Positions 10,958-23,798 of a DNA stretch of 64,000 bases are shown here, piece after piece. The notes under the pieces were generated by a model. It had not been told where the DNA came from. It saw nothing but the letters and a program-made list of their open reading frames with translations, and did no database searches. The stretch's first letter is position 1. Every line of letters begins with the position of its first letter. The position numbers and the translations under genes are program-made. Source of the stretch: Philhelius pedissequus (lineage: Eukaryota; Arthropoda; Insecta; Diptera; Syrphidae); the NCBI GenBank assembly GCA_910595825.1, contig OU343162.1:148179634-148243633 (forward strand), given 5' to 3'.

Positions 10958-11658
10958 ATGAGTCCGCTTATTGTAAGTATTGGTTCTTTTTGTCTTTTTT
11001 ATGGAATAACGCACTTTTTTGGATAATTGACCGACCGGATTACACTAATTCTTGACTTCATTCACAGATTGCAGTTCTTTCCACATTGGCTATCTCAGCT
11101 AAAGCAGGCCTTATCCCCGCAGCTGCACCTTTGATTGCTGCAGGACCTGCTCCTCTGGCCTACGCCTCGCCTTACACCGCCCAGTACTATTCCGCTCCAT
11201 TGATCCAGAGGGCTGCGTACGCTGCCCCAGTTGCCCGTGCCTTTGCTCAGCCAATCGTTGCTGCCCCAGCCCCAGTTGTTGCCGCCAGATCCTTCGCCGC
11301 CCCAGCTCCATTGGTTGCTGCCCCAGCTCCAGTTGTTGCTGCTCCAGCACCACTTGTTGCCGCTGAGGAGGTAGATTCCTTCCCACAATACAAGTTCGCC
11401 TATGATGTCCAAGACACCCTAACCGGTGATTCAAAAACCCAAGAGGAAAGCCGTGACGGAGATGTTGTCCGTGGATCCTACTCCCTGATCGAACCTGACG
11501 GTTCCCGCCGTATTGTCTCTTACTACGCTGACGACATCAGTGGATTCAATGCCGTCGTTCAAAAGGATGTACCAGTTGCAGCCGTTGCCCCAGTTGTAGC
11601 CGCCAAAACAATCGTTGCACCTGCTCCAGTTCTTGCTGCCAAAACCATCGTAGCATAA
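10958..11658 (+). CDS. Cuticle protein with RR-2 chitin-binding domain (CPR family)
   Basis: A secreted structural protein that binds chitin in the exoskeleton. Two exons: 10958-10972 (ATG AGT CCG CTT ATT), a 95-base intron (gtaagt ... ttcacag), then 11068-11658. A first exon of a few signal-peptide codons is the usual arrangement in insect cuticle genes. The spliced product is 201 residues: a signal peptide (about 1-18, a hydrophobic stretch ending AISAKAG), an Ala-Pro-Val-rich low-complexity region (about 20-103) with APAPVVAA-type repeats, the Rebers-Riddiford domain (about 106-172) with QYKFAYDVQD, the GDVVRGSYSLIEPDG core and GFNAVV, and a short APVVAAKTIVAPAP tail. The RR domain with its GDVVRG and GFNAVV motifs fits RR-2 (hard cuticle). 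The variant YYADDISGFN replaces the common YTADP. It resembles the Drosophila Ccp84A/Cpr64A/Cpr5C type, but no one-to-one orthologue is claimed. Start chosen for the signal peptide and intron phase. Confidence 0.93.
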
Positions 11659-12827
11659 GCCTGCACCGGATCTCGTCAAAAACCCTGTCTTACCTGAAAA
11701 CAACCTTCATAAAATAGCTAATTGATCGCCGCAAAATTCAGAGTTCGTGGAATAATAAGAGTGACCTCTATTGTATAAAATCAGTAAACTCTTCATTGTC
11801 ATTGTTGTAAATTGCTTTCATCACTTTTTTTTATTCTTGTCCTCTTTGAAATTATTGTAAACACAAATTGGAAAAAAACTCATAAAAAAATTATTTCTAC
11901 AAAAAAAAACTTACTTTTTACTCTTCTTAAATTGAAAGATGGTTGTAGCAGACAATCGCCATGGAAGAGATTCTTAATGGGGCTCATTAGAATTCCAAAT
12001 AGGTGATTCCTCATTCGAAAACGATCTTCGAACGAGGTTGCAATAAAATATGAACCTCTACGTGAAATAATTATTCATTTTTTTTTTTCATTAGATGATT
12101 TCACTTTGTCTGTATCTGTTTTTGGGTTTTAAAAACGCTTTATTCAAATACATTGCTTTGAAAAATGGCCACTTAGCATTAGTGTGAAGAATACTAATAG
12201 GCCATGACGTATTTTTTGTCATTAAAAGAAAAAAGTGGAATTGTTTGCAAAGAATTCGACCAATAAATTTCAATTGAAAGTTTAAAAACTGAAAAATTTT
12301 AATTGATACCATCAAATAAGATCAATGTACCTCTTCTTGGAAATTCATTATTCCGTTGATTGAGTATTTAAAATGTTAGTATATAGACATGGGCTTGGGC
12401 ACGTGTGTGATCATGATATGAAAGTAAAATATTTAATTTGAACTTAAAAACTCAAGTGTCACTTTTTACTGCTCGTAAACTGTCACTATCATTCTCGAAG
12501 AAAAAAGTGTTTGAACTTTGAAGGTATCAGAAAAAAATAAAATGACAAGGTAACAATTTGAATATTGATAACTTGACAGTTGTTTAGTTTCTGTTATTAG
12601 TAAATATAACGTCATTTGTCGAATCATAATGTCGTTTTCGATTAGCTATTCGGGATCACTCTTTTTACTCCGAATTTTTCCATATAAGATTAATTTATGT
12701 CGACTATTTTATTTTATAACACGACATTTGATGTCTTGTTATTATCTTTGTTGTAAAAAAATAAAAGAGAAGTTAATTAAACAACTTGCAAAAAAATAAA
12801 AAAAAAATGTATGTATCTCTACTAATA
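11659..12827. other. 3' flank of the cuticle gene and AT-rich spacer
   Basis: An AATAAA at 12042-12047 could be a polyadenylation signal for the cuticle transcript, but would imply a UTR of nearly 400 bases; weaker variants (AATAAT near 11752, TATAAA near 11775) are closer. No other gene is seen. Confidence 0.4.
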
Positions 12828-14042
12828 AAGGGTTATCCATTTTGCGGTTTCAAAAGTATAGGGCTGGAAGTCGACATCTGTCAAACTAAGTTGTTAAACC
12901 AATTTATAAATAGAAATTGTTAAAACCTACTACAAAAATGATGATTCTGCCACAGCCACATATCGTGCTTTAAGAGGAGATTATGGTTTACATAATCGTC
13001 CAACTACGCAAGCAATTGGCAAGATTGTGAAGAAATTTGAAGAGACTGGATTGGTTACAGATATTGTAAGGCCTGTGCATCATCGTTTCGCTCGTACCAC
13101 TGAAAATATCGCTGCTGTAAGTGAAAGTGTTGCCGAAGACCCGAATGTCTCGATTCCTTGTCGTTCTCAGGAATTAGCACTGTCTTACAGCACATTATGA
13201 CACATTTTGCATTTGGATCTACACCTACATCCATATAAAGTCTAGCTCACACAACCACTGAAGCCAACTGACCATTCACAACGTCGTAGATACGTCGAAT
13301 GGGTGCTTGAACAACAGGCGGTTGACAGCGATTTTTCGAACAGAATTTTCTTCAGCGACGAAGCACATTTCTCACTCGGTGGGTATGTTAATTAACAAAA
13401 TTGTCGTATTTGGGGTTATGAGAATCCTCAAGTAATTGAAGAGAGGCCATTACATCCACAAAAGGTCACTGTTTGGGGCGCTCTTTGGTCCGGAAGTGTG
13501 ATTGGACCTTACTTCTTCGAAAACGACGATGGAACGACTGTCACCGTCAATTCGTTGTGCCTGCTATTGTAGAATACGACTTGGAGAATATGTTGTTTCA
13601 ACAAGACGGTGCCACATGCCACAAGACTCGAGCGAATATGGCTTTATTGCAAGAGACATTTCCTGGCCGCGTAATTTCTTGTCGTGGCGATATCAACTGG
13701 CCACCAGGATCATGCGATTTGACACCGCTTGACTTTTTTTTGTGGGGCTACGCGAAAGACCGTGTTTATGCAGATAAACCTTTAACTCTTGAGCACTTGA
13801 AACGCAACATTCGTCAAGTTATGGCTGAGATACCGCCCAATATGTGTCAAAAAGTGGTCGAAAATTACCTCGAAAGAATCGATGCTTGAAACAATTCGCA
13901 TGGTGGTCATTTAAATGATGTAGTGTTTCACACATAATGTCAACGTTCAAACTTTATAAAATAAAAGAAATATCATGAAAAAAAATATTTTATATGTGTT
14001 TTATTTACGTTTAGTTTTGAAACCGCAAAATGAATAACCCAT
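12828..14042 (+). mobile_element. Mariner-family transposon of the DD41D (rosa-like) type, decayed
   Basis: Terminal inverted repeats of about 28 bp (GGGTTATCCATTTTGCGG from 12830; mirror ending at 14040) are flanked by TA (12826-12827, 14043-14044); total 1215 bp. The plus strand encodes a full-length-equivalent transposase in pieces: an N-terminal DNA-binding part (ATYRALRGDYG..., near 12950), IFFSDEAHFSLGG with the first Asp (near 13360), LFQQDGATCHKTR with the second (near 13600), and WPPGSCDLTPLDFFLWGY with the third. There are 41 residues between the second and third Asp, the spacing of rosa-type mariners. It is broken by a stop in GGYVN-stop-QNCR (near 13395), one near 13200 and a frameshift near 13545. 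The last 138 codons (13473-13889) stay open. Confidence 0.9.
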
Positions 14043-14044
14043 TA

Positions 14045-15420
14045 TAATAAAAGTGTAATTTTGTTTTGATGTCAGTTTGTCTGTATATGACAGTTAAACT
14101 GACGACTTACCATTTCACACGCCATAAAAGTTATTGTATCTTCTTCTGTTGTCATTTGGGCAACGTATAGGCCATTAAATTTAATATATGTATACTCGTA
14201 AGTTATGTTCTATATGCTTAGTACACAAATATTTGCACTTACCTCATAAATTTATCCTGATTTTGAAATAGAATTTCCAAATTTATAAATATTTTGTTTT
14301 GTTTACGTTTTGCTGTTTCCATGGATGTTATATCCAAATTGGTTTTTGTCTTGCTTACTTCCGTAGTTGTTATGTATTTTATTTCCAAACTAGCAGAAAG
14401 TCCCCGGTGTTGTCCGGGCACCAAGAAACAAAATTTGTGAGGAAAATGATTTCTCATTTATTTTGTCGTTTATTTAACCAGGATTAGCTTTCTAATTAAA
14501 TTTAATAAAGAAGATTTATTATTTTTTTTTTTTTTTTTGCAAACGAACTATTCTTCATTTTGAGACTCTTCGCTTTCGTTTTTACATGCGATTATAGTTA
14601 GTACAATATAAGGAAAGTTATGCATTCTTTGAACAAAAAAAAATTGAGATAATAATCACACATGACATTATGATGATAACGAAGACGAGAAAGGCTGCTA
14701 TGCAAGTGCGGCTTGAAAAAAAAATTATGCATAGCGTCGGAAAGTGTCGCATTGTGCGGTCTTACTTTAAAAGAAATTCGACATTAGATGTCTTCCTTTT
14801 CTGTAATTTATGCGGGGCTTATACACTACATGAATTGACCGTCGGCAGGAATATTTTCAGGAAAGCAAAAAGGTTGCTAAGGTTTCGCACTGAACTACCA
14901 ATTTTTTCAAGTTTGCATCTAAAACTTATTTTCGTATGTAAACACATAAAATCGGGAAATCTTGTATTTTCACGGTTACATGCGCTGCTGAATTCATACA
15001 ATATTTCTTGCATTTCAGCGTAAGGTCGCGTGGCACCATATTAGAAATTAATAGTTTGTTGAGAATATTGAATATATATTAACCTCAAGCCACTTGCAAA
15101 CAACATTTCAAAATCAAAAGAATTTTTTAAATTGTAGGTGTGGTTCCCGAGTTTAGCCTTAGCAAACAAACTGATAAAGATGAATTTCACTTTATGAAAA
15201 TAAAATTATTCAAATCTGTGGAGTGGTTTCTAGGAATAAAGCATATTGTGTGTACAAATAATTTGAAACAAAAAATAATGAGATGTTTTGAAAATATTAA
15301 ATTATTTAAAAAAGTTTTAAAATACGAGTATGTTTTTAAAAATACAAATTAAAAATATTGGTATGCATCACAAGTTGACGTACCTAAACCTGTATAATAT
15401 TGGTAAAATTTCAAAAGAAC
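14045..15420. other. Non-coding spacer
   Basis: ORFs such as 14670-15023 and 14819-15013 (opposite strands, overlapping) show no domain or splice context. No upstream NBEAL exon was recognised here. Confidence 0.45.
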
Positions 15421-15645
15421 GAAAGAATCACCTAAGCCGCATTCGAGATAGTAGAAAGCAAAAAAATCGGTACCGTTCTTAGCTATTATTGGTAATTTGT
15501 TTTCCAACCATATAATAGTTCATATCGAAAAAATGCTCTGATTTTTTAAATCAAAATCGTTAGAACCATTTTCGAGAAAAATGAAATTTAACATAATGGC
15601 AATTTCACAAAAAAAAAACGCTATACCAAGTTTGAAGGAATTCGG
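15421..15645 (+). repeat. Short copy of the modular T-rich repeat
   Basis: Contains ATCGGTACCGTTCTTAG and AATCGTTAGAACCATTTTCGAG, then ACCAAGTTTGAAGG, matching single modules of the longer copies. Confidence 0.55.
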
Positions 15646-16870
15646 CCCACCCATTTTGACATTTCGAAATATTAAACGTTAATTGGTTGATTTTGCACAA
15701 CTTGGAAAGCTTTTCTGTGTCGTCTTGGAGCAGCATACAGTCGGTCAAACTATGTACACATCTGAAAAATTTGAGGTCATCAGCAAACATTAGACAGATT
15801 GAATTAGAAATTTCAGTAGGTAGGTCATTTATAAATAGGAGAAACAAAATTGGACCAAGATGACTTCCTTGGAGAACACCAGATGAAACAAAAATAGGTT
15901 TTGAAATATGAAAATCAATGCAAACATATTGAATTCGTCCCTTAAGGTATGATGTGAACTATTTTAGTATATTTGAATAAAAGCCCATTTTTTCTAATTT
16001 TGATAATAATATTATATGATGTACCCTATTAAACGCCTTGGCAAAGTCGGTGCACACAACATCAACTTGGTAACTCTTTTTTAGGGAATTTAAGATGTAA
16101 TTTGTAAAAACAGTAAGATTTGTAGATGTCGATCTACCAGAAACAAAAAGTTTAATTTATCAGAAACTATTTTTTTTTCAAAAACCTTAGGTATTGCAGA
16201 TAATTTACATATTGGCCGGTAATTATACATACATCTTGTTTGGGGCCACTTTTATGAATGGGTTAAACGAAGGAAATTTTCCATTCTGGAATAAATTTAC
16301 CATTATATAAAGAGCTATTAAAAATAAGACACAGTATTCCAGATAGCATGGTAGCACAGTTTTTTAATAGTATTTTAATAGTATAGGAGGGATCCCATCT
16401 GGACCAGCATTTGCTTCTTCCTTAAGGCCCAATAAGGTCTTTTCTACATCTAATATTGAAACACTCAATTGGCCTATACTAACACAGTTCTTAGATGGTG
16501 TAAGAATTTTCCAAATATTGCATACTTTTGGGAATTCCATTTGAGTTCATTTTATTTTTTATGAAAGTCCAAAAACATTTGCTATTTTTTTTAGTTTTGA
16601 TTCAATGGAATATTTATAACTTTTGTATAAGAATTTGTTTAAAATATTGAATCTCTTTTCGAGGTCAAGATATTTCACATGCAGATTGGCATCAGAATTG
16701 GTTTTTCGCAACATTTTGTAAGCCTTATTCTTTTTGTTATTTAAATTAATAAGCCTTTTGTTGAACCAAGGTGGCTTGGATGCATTTTTAACTTCAGATT
16801 TAGTTACATAAAAATCAATCGCTTCCTTTAGAGAACTAAGAAACGAGTTATAATAGATGACAAATCATCA
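15605..16870 (-). mobile_element. Jockey-group LINE relic (reverse transcriptase)
   Basis: The minus strand encodes, in broken frames, a linker with KEEANAGPDGIPPILL, then IPEWKISFV and IHKSGPK, a DFAKAFNRV-like catalytic block, GVLQGSHLGPILFLLFINDLP and LMFADDLKFF (the FADD box, near 15785), then KCQ before the frame is lost. Many stops and shifts are present. It lies antisense to, and just upstream of, the first recognised NBEAL exon, so it is probably intronic. No ends or target duplication could be set. Confidence 0.8.
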
Positions 16871-17073
16871 GCGCAAATTTAGGTCGAAGGCATTGGTAAA
16901 TTTTTTATATAACTCGCTATGCTAGTTAGTAACAAGCCGCATTAATTGAATTTTTTTGCACAGAAGATATTAAACTGTATTTATAATAGGTTTGCTTCAA
17001 CCGCAGAATACGCGCTACCCAACAAAAAATATTGTTTTATTTCATTTTCTTGTTTTGTTGTTTTTTTTTTTAG

Positions 17074-20000
17074 AAAACCAGCTGAAGAATTTTGGACCTT
17101 ATCTAGTCACGAAAATGTGGCGCGCATGCGTTTAAAACTCGAACCTCAACTGTATCCAAATAAACATGAAAATGCTGCAAACCTTCGAGATAATGCCGCT
17201 AACGCTTGTGATACAAAGTAAATCATAATTTTATTTTTAAAATTAAATTATTTTAAAAAATAATAATAATAATCAATCACTTGATTAATAGAGAACTTTC
17301 CGAATTCGATTCGACTATCAAAACTGCTGTTGTGCGAGATTTTCTCGACGATGACAATTCAATGTTGGAGGAAGAACTTCGAATAACCATCGAAGCACAA
17401 TCCCAACAAGATGTCCCACTAGAAAAAGCTGTGATCGCTCAAGAATGTGAATTAATCACTCTTATGACCAAAGTGAAAGGTCGCATAGAAGTTAATCAGG
17501 CTGTGTTTACATTCATTGATCTAAGTCCACCGACAGAAGATGGCGAAAAGAATGATTTTAGGTAAACAATTAATCAATCAAAATCTTTGAAATTTCACAA
17601 AATAAACTTTCAATTATTTTTTTTTAGATTTTCCATTAACAAAATTCGTGAGGTTCATTTGCGTAAATACAATCTCCGTCGCAGCGCTTTGGAAATATTT
17701 TTAGTTGATCAGACTAGCTATTTTCTTAACTTTACAACGAAAGTAAGTGGAAATTTTCTTTAGCAAAAAATAACACAAATCTAATTTTCTAATTTTCCTT
17801 TCCTACAGACACGAAACAAAGTATTTACAAAGATTCTTAGCCTGCAACCACCAAATATTCTCTACGGTTCGGGTCGTTCTCCTGCGGAACTTTTGAGATC
17901 TTCTGGGCTCACTCAGAAGTGGGTTAACAGAGAGATATCGAATTTCGAATATCTCATGTATTTAAACACCATCGCAGGTATGTTTCTAAGTGCGAAGTTT
18001 TAGTATCAACTCTTTCATATTCGTTTATATTCAGGTCGTTCCTATAATGACCTAAGCCAGTATCCGGTATTTCCTTGGATATTGGCCGACTATACGAGTG
18101 ATATTCTTGATCTCACCGATCCAAAGTCATTTAGAAATCTATCTAAACCAGTGGGAGTGGTATGTTTGTATTGTATGAAAAATGAAAAAATCGGATTTAA
18201 ATAACCTTTGAATGTAGATAAATCCTAAAAATGAAGCTGAAGTGCGAACAAAGTACGACAGCTTCGAGGATCCCTCTGGCATGATACCAAAATTCCACTA
18301 CGGTACGCATTATTCGAACTCAGCTGGTGTATTGCATTATCTCTTGCGTGTGGAGCCATTCACATCACTTCATATTGAATTACAAAGTGGCCGATTTGAT
18401 GTAGCAGATCGTCAGTTCCATTCGATTCCACAAACTTGGAAACTTCTCATGGACAATCCCAATGATGTTAAAGAATTAATTCCAGAGTTTTTCTACTTTC
18501 CTGAATTTCTTAAAAACATGAATAAGTGTGTTATTGAGCTTTGAAGTAATTGAATCTATGTAATGATGGTTTTGTTTAAGATTGGATTTAGGACATCTTC
18601 AGCTAACGAAGGAAAAGGTCGACGATGTGATTCTTCCACCATGGGCAACAACACCTGAAGAGTTTATTGCTATTCACCGACGTGCTCTAGAATCTGAATA
18701 TGTGTCCCAGAATCTTCATCATTGGATTGATTTAATTTTTGGGTGAGCGCGAATTTATATATTTTCAATGAGACACCAATATCTTATAATAATTTATGAA
18801 TATTCTATTTTAGTTATAAACAAAAAGGTGCCAAAGCCGCAGAAGCCTTAAATGTCTTCTACTATTGTTCTTATGAAGGTGCTGTTGATTTGGATAAAAT
18901 CGCAAATCCCATCGAGCGTGAAGCTGTGGAGGGTATGTTATTTTTTTATAAATGACAGCTTTAATTATTAATGTATAAACCCTTTGTAGGAATGATAAAT
19001 AATTTTGGTCAAGTTCCGTCACAGTTAATGCGTGAACCTCATCCGAGACGCCTTACACAAGATGAAACCTCACTTAAACTAGTCCGTGCCGAATTAAAGC
19101 GTCCTGACCTTACACAATTTCTTGATAAAGTTGTTCAAGTGTATTGTGAACTTTCGACACCGAAAGATCCCATTGTCTTCCTTAGCTCTCCCAGAAGCCC
19201 GCCGCGGTCGTTTCTACAGCTAAGCCCAGATGTTCTAGTTAGCATATCGAAATCAGGTATTCTTGGTTGTAATTCTTGGATATCCTACGATAAGGATAGG
19301 GGTTTCTTATTAGAAATCGACGCTACCACAACGAACCTTAAGTAAATAGTCACAAATATAAGATATATATATTTTTAATAATCAATTAATTGAATTATTT
19401 CAGAAACCGCAAGCGTATCTTTGGACCATACCATCCATCGTACAGCCTTAATTCACAGATGTTTGCTGTCAGTACAGATGGAAAGCATTTGTATTCCGGT
19501 GGAATCTGGGATAATTCATTGCGAGTATTTAACCTGCACAAAGGAAAAACAATTGCATCGGTTACACGGCACTTAGGTAAATTACAACAAAAAGAAAAAT
19601 ATTTTATCTGCATTCTCAAAATATTTTAATATTTTTTTTTTTAATTTAGATATAATAACATGTGTGTCATTGGACAACTGTGGATCCTACCTAGTGACGG
19701 GATCAAAAGACTGTACCTGTATCATATGGAGCATTCAATCCAATAGTCATGGACAAACTACTCCAGCTCCTAGTCAATTGCATGCTAGTGCCGCTCAATT
19801 AAATACACACAATACCTTCTCGCCCAAACCACTGACTACACTCTATGGTCATGACGATGCGATATCTAGTGTAGCTATTTATACTGAATTGGATATGGTT
19901 GTATCGGGATCTTTGGTAAGTTGTTACTTCAAAATATTTTCGTTCTATATTAAAATTTGGCCAATGAATTTTTCACAGGATGGCACTGTTAATGTGTATA

Positions 20001-20093
20001 CGATTCAAGATGGACAATTTGTGAGAACACTTAAACCAATTGGCTGTACAGAATCTTGTGTCCAAATATCATTTGTTACATTATCTTATCAGG
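17074..20093 (+). CDS. Neurobeachin-like (NBEAL1/2-type) BEACH-WD40 protein, partial
   Basis: A large cytoplasmic scaffold of the BEACH family, involved in membrane trafficking and granule or lysosome-related organelle handling in its relatives. Twelve exons join in frame with GT-AG introns of 51-80 bases: 17074-17217, 17292-17561, 17628-17742, 17809-17977, 18035-18159, 18218-18525, 18581-18742, 18814-18932, 18990-19341, 19404-19576, 19650-19915, 19979-20093. They encode 772 residues. A PH-like domain (about 66-175, AVIAQECELITLMTKVKG onward) precedes the BEACH domain (about 210-490; NFEYLMYLNTIAGR, HYGTHYSNSAGVLHYLLR, IPEFFYFPEF, GQVPSQLMREPHPRR), then WD40 repeats (about 600 onward; FSGG-like YSGGIWDNSLRV, VTGSKDCTCIIW, LYGHDDAISSVA, VSGSLDGTVNV). 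The WD40 wording fits NBEAL1/2 (Drosophila CG43367) better than neurobeachin/rugose. The N-terminal two-thirds and the last 100 or so residues are not in the visible exons: the final donor (20094, gtgagt, phase 1) has no recognised partner. No frame breaks. Confidence 0.95.
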
Positions 20094-20443
20094 GTGAGTA
20101 AACAAACCTAAAACCTTATCATAATGGCAGTTGAGTTTTTGAATTAAGTATTATTTTGAACTTAACGGACTTTTTAAATTATCAATTATTTTTTTATTCG
20201 AAAATGTTAACTTTAAACTATACCCTAAAATTATGCAACGCACTTTACAATTCATTCACAATAACTTTTTTGTTGTTGGTTTGCGTTTCGACTAAAATAC
20301 TATGGTTGTGTCCTTGCTATAGGGTATGTTCGCAAGAAATTTATTGAAAATTAAATTTTTTTTTTTCATCTTTCACGTCCAACTTTATTATACTTGAATT
20401 GTGTATTTAATTTCTTAAATTTTGTAAAAGTTTTGTTGACAGA
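20094..20443 (+). other. Intron start after the last recognised NBEAL exon
   Basis: Begins with a strong donor GTGAGTAA. No acceptor plus WD40-coding continuation was recognised here or further downstream. Confidence 0.5.
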
Positions 20444-20454
20444 TTTATTCTTCT

Positions 20455-20637
20455 TTAATTTCCGGTATCTAGTACAGTTTCTTGTACGGTTTTCCATTCA
20501 GTTTCAGCTGCACTTTTCTCTGCAATTCTTATGTTAAATTTTTCACATACGCCCCAGTTAACAACATTGATAAAGGAAATGTCATATGTCGTTTTCAAGT
20601 GGACGCTCAGAGTTACTTGTTTCACTCCGGATTCCAT
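20455..20637 (-). CDS. Possible small protein gene (60 residues, unknown)
   Basis: An ORF of 60 codons with a good start context (TAGAACATGG: A at -3, G at +4), balanced composition against an AT-rich background, and an AATAAA (plus-strand 20444-20449) six bases after the stop. The product (starts MESGVKQVTLSVHLKTTYD, ends ETVLDTGN) is polar, with no signal peptide, membrane segment, cysteine pairs or recognised motif. It lies convergent to the NBEAL transcript. I do not recognise the family. It could be a real short gene, a terminal exon, or chance; the polyadenylation signal and start context are the main support. Confidence 0.45.
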   Translation of the reverse strand: MESGVKQVTLSVHLKTTYDISFINVVNWGVCEKFNIRIAEKSAAETEWKTVQETVLDTGN

Positions 20638-20639
20638 GT

Positions 20640-23600
20640 TCTATAGAAACTGAACATAAAGAGCGAAAAAAACAATAACTGCGAACAGCCAATCGAAAAC
20701 GTAAAAATAAGAAAAACACTATGTACTAATGTTCAGCCGAACAGAAGGATACTTTATCGCCGCTGCGTTCAGAGATGTTTACATGTTAACGTAAGATTAG
20801 TGTGAACTGATTTGCAGTTCTATCGGCGCGTCGCGAGTATTACGGTGGGCTTGTTTTTTCAGAACTGAAACTAGTTTTTTTTTACCTGGGTCATTAAATG
20901 TCATCTTAAATGTATCATGAGTCCTCTTGTCCTTATTTACAGGTTCTTAAATGTTCATTTTAAATCTTATATCAAAGAAAGAAAGGTGTGACTATTTACG
21001 TGCTATAGATTTAAAAAAAAAATCTGCATGTTATCTAATTATATTTCTGAGTCATAAATAACTTGAGGCATTTTAAAAATGTGTCCGTACTTTATTGACC
21101 ATGTTAAATCTTGGTATCTATCCATACTAAAATATGAACTTATCTACTGAAGAATTTGCAAAAAAACGTTTCTCCATAAAATCACCTATGTCAAGCAAAA
21201 AAACTCTGTAAAACAATAAACCTTTAAAATTCTCTTATCAAGTCACGTCTTCTTCAATTATTCATATCTATATATTGTGAGTACTTCATTTCACACCACG
21301 CATCCAATTAATGTACTCACTGCTTCACACAAATTAACCCCCAAACACTTGTTCGTCATAGAAATCATAATGATTCCAATCGGAAACCAAACAATTTGTA
21401 GGAATTTATCAGCCTTACATAAATACACATAATATTTATATATTACGATGTCGCACCGTGCGGCGTAGTTTAAATCACGTAAAGTAAACCAACAAAAAAA
21501 AATGTTCTCATGGTAGACGTGCAAGAACTTGTCTGTTTTCAATGTACAACCAAATAGTTTATTCCCCTTGATTGTAAAGAGTGGCAGCTAGGCCACTATC
21601 AAACTGATAAGGAATGGTACAGTCATGGTGTTCCAATTTTTTTTTTTTAATCAAAGAAAGCCTTACAAATGTTAAGCTTTTAATGAGAGGAAAACCAACT
21701 CTAATTATTATTGATCAAAGAAAAGTTGTCGTCAATGTCGTGTGTTCTTGCTATTTGGTTACAAATTTTTAAGTGTCTAAGGGTATTTTGTTTTAATTTT
21801 AATGTTGTCGATTTTCGTTTAGCAGCACTCGACTAAAACTAATGTCGTCCGAATGCTTCTGAAGAAGTTCGATTGATATTAAATGATAGATCATTTCCGG
21901 GAATAAAGAAAAATTCGATTCTGGATTTGAAGTCAGAATCAAAACCAGAAGCATGAACACACTCACACCCACTAAATGTCAATTAAATTCATCGTTGTGT
22001 CGGCCATGCTTAGACAATTTAATTCACAAATATGAGTTTGACACTAGTCACGCTTTACACATGCAATCACATTAAACTTCAGAATCGAGAATTTGGTGTT
22101 TACTTTTTCGGTTAAGGATTGAAGAGTTCTGGATTAACAATTGAAATCGACATAATTATATATAAACACGATGTATGTAAATATGTACAAGTAGGTATGT
22201 AGCTCGTCAATGTTAGAAATCACATTGCTTCAACAATACTTAAAAAATTAGTAGATTAGTGTGAGTTCGTCTTTATATCGATGTTAAACCTGAGTTAACC
22301 AACATTACTTCGAAGTCTTAGAATACAAACTCGCCTTTTGTTAGGCAGTTTTTTTTATTTTTGAGGTTAATTATTGTCCTGTGCTAAAAAGCAAATAAAT
22401 TTTCCGGTTTTAACTCAGTAATCGAAAAATATCTGGGATAACTGGCGAGTTTATATTAAGGCGGCGGATCCAAATTTTGTTTTCTTTAGTATTGAAAATT
22501 TGCTGAGGAGACCTGTTCGTATGGACGAGATTGCTGAGTTCTCATTCTTCTGAACTGGTCTAACAATATTCTTTATTTGACAGTTATTTTTTCTGTAAAA
22601 AAGTGGTGCCAACTTTTAAAATACATCCATTTTAAATAGCTCCTTCTTGATCAATTTTTGTGTTCAGATGTAACGTAAAAAAATGTATGAATTTCGAAAA
22701 AAAAGGCAGCGCAATTAAATGGGGAATTCAAACGCTAAAATTTCAGTATTTGGTGTGAACTTTCAAGGTCTCAGAAGAATTAGCATCCTCTCCAACCCAA
22801 GCTGGGTTGCATGATTGAAACCAACTAAATGCTGTTTTTTTTTTTTTTTAATTTTCTTCTATTAAACATAAGGCCTAACGCTGTTTATCTGTGATATTTA
22901 GGTATGTACGTATATACTGCACCTACATATTCTTTGTGATATTGCATTTTAAAAGAGCTGTCAGGGACTCTGTTTGTAAATAGAAATATCTGAGAAGCTG
23001 GTCGCAATGTATTTTGTCATTATGTTTTTTACGTGAAAGCTTCGCGGGTTTTTTCACCCTGCTGTCATCCCAGGCATTTTCATTTCAGCTGCCGTCAATG
23101 TGCTCTTACATACATATAACCAATTTTGTTGACACTTAGGAAGTAGCTGCTGTACACAGTACACATAATAATATAATATATTTCTCATGTTGTCAAAATT
23201 CGGTTGTCATAATTCAAAAATTCGGTTGTCATATTTGGCAAAATGTATAATGTCGATTTCGTTTCAATAATTAGGATTCGCTACTAAAACCAATAATTAT
23301 TTGCTTTGAAACGAACGATTACGGACCGAATCTCTTTTTGGGACTGTGTGTGTTGCTTGGCAGCTCTAAAAAAAAACAAATCTTCAATTCGTTAAAACAT
23401 CATTATTGCGGGGGAATTCCTAAACACACTTGCACTTTTTTAATATTTGTTTTCAAGAAGTTTTTAACAATTGTTTTTATTTTTTAATATATTAATTTAC
23501 TTTTTCTGTACACTGGCACAAAATAAAAATTAATTCACAACACAACAATTGAGAAACTTCAAAACAAATATTTTAGTGTGTGTAAGAATCTGTGCACAAA

Positions 23601-23798
23601 TCCGTTTTGAATCCGTCTCCAAAAAGAGATTCAATACGGATCTGTTTTTCCAGAAAAAAACTGGTTTTAATTTGAAAAGAATTTGATTTTCAGAAAAAAA
23701 TTGACGGCGGATCGACGGCAGATCGATGTTTTTGTTGAAACGAAATCGACATAAGATTTGCCGCATGCACTCTCATTTTTGACATTTTCACATACAAA
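20640..23798. other. Gene-free AT-rich region
   Basis: No exon, RNA gene or transposase is recognised. Includes a short repeated phrase ATTCGGTTGTCAT at about 23198 and 23220. Confidence 0.5.

Noticed and set aside
14670..15023. 117-codon ORF considered as an upstream NBEAL exon
   Set aside because: No neurobeachin-like sequence, and no splice sites in a phase matching the exon at 17074.
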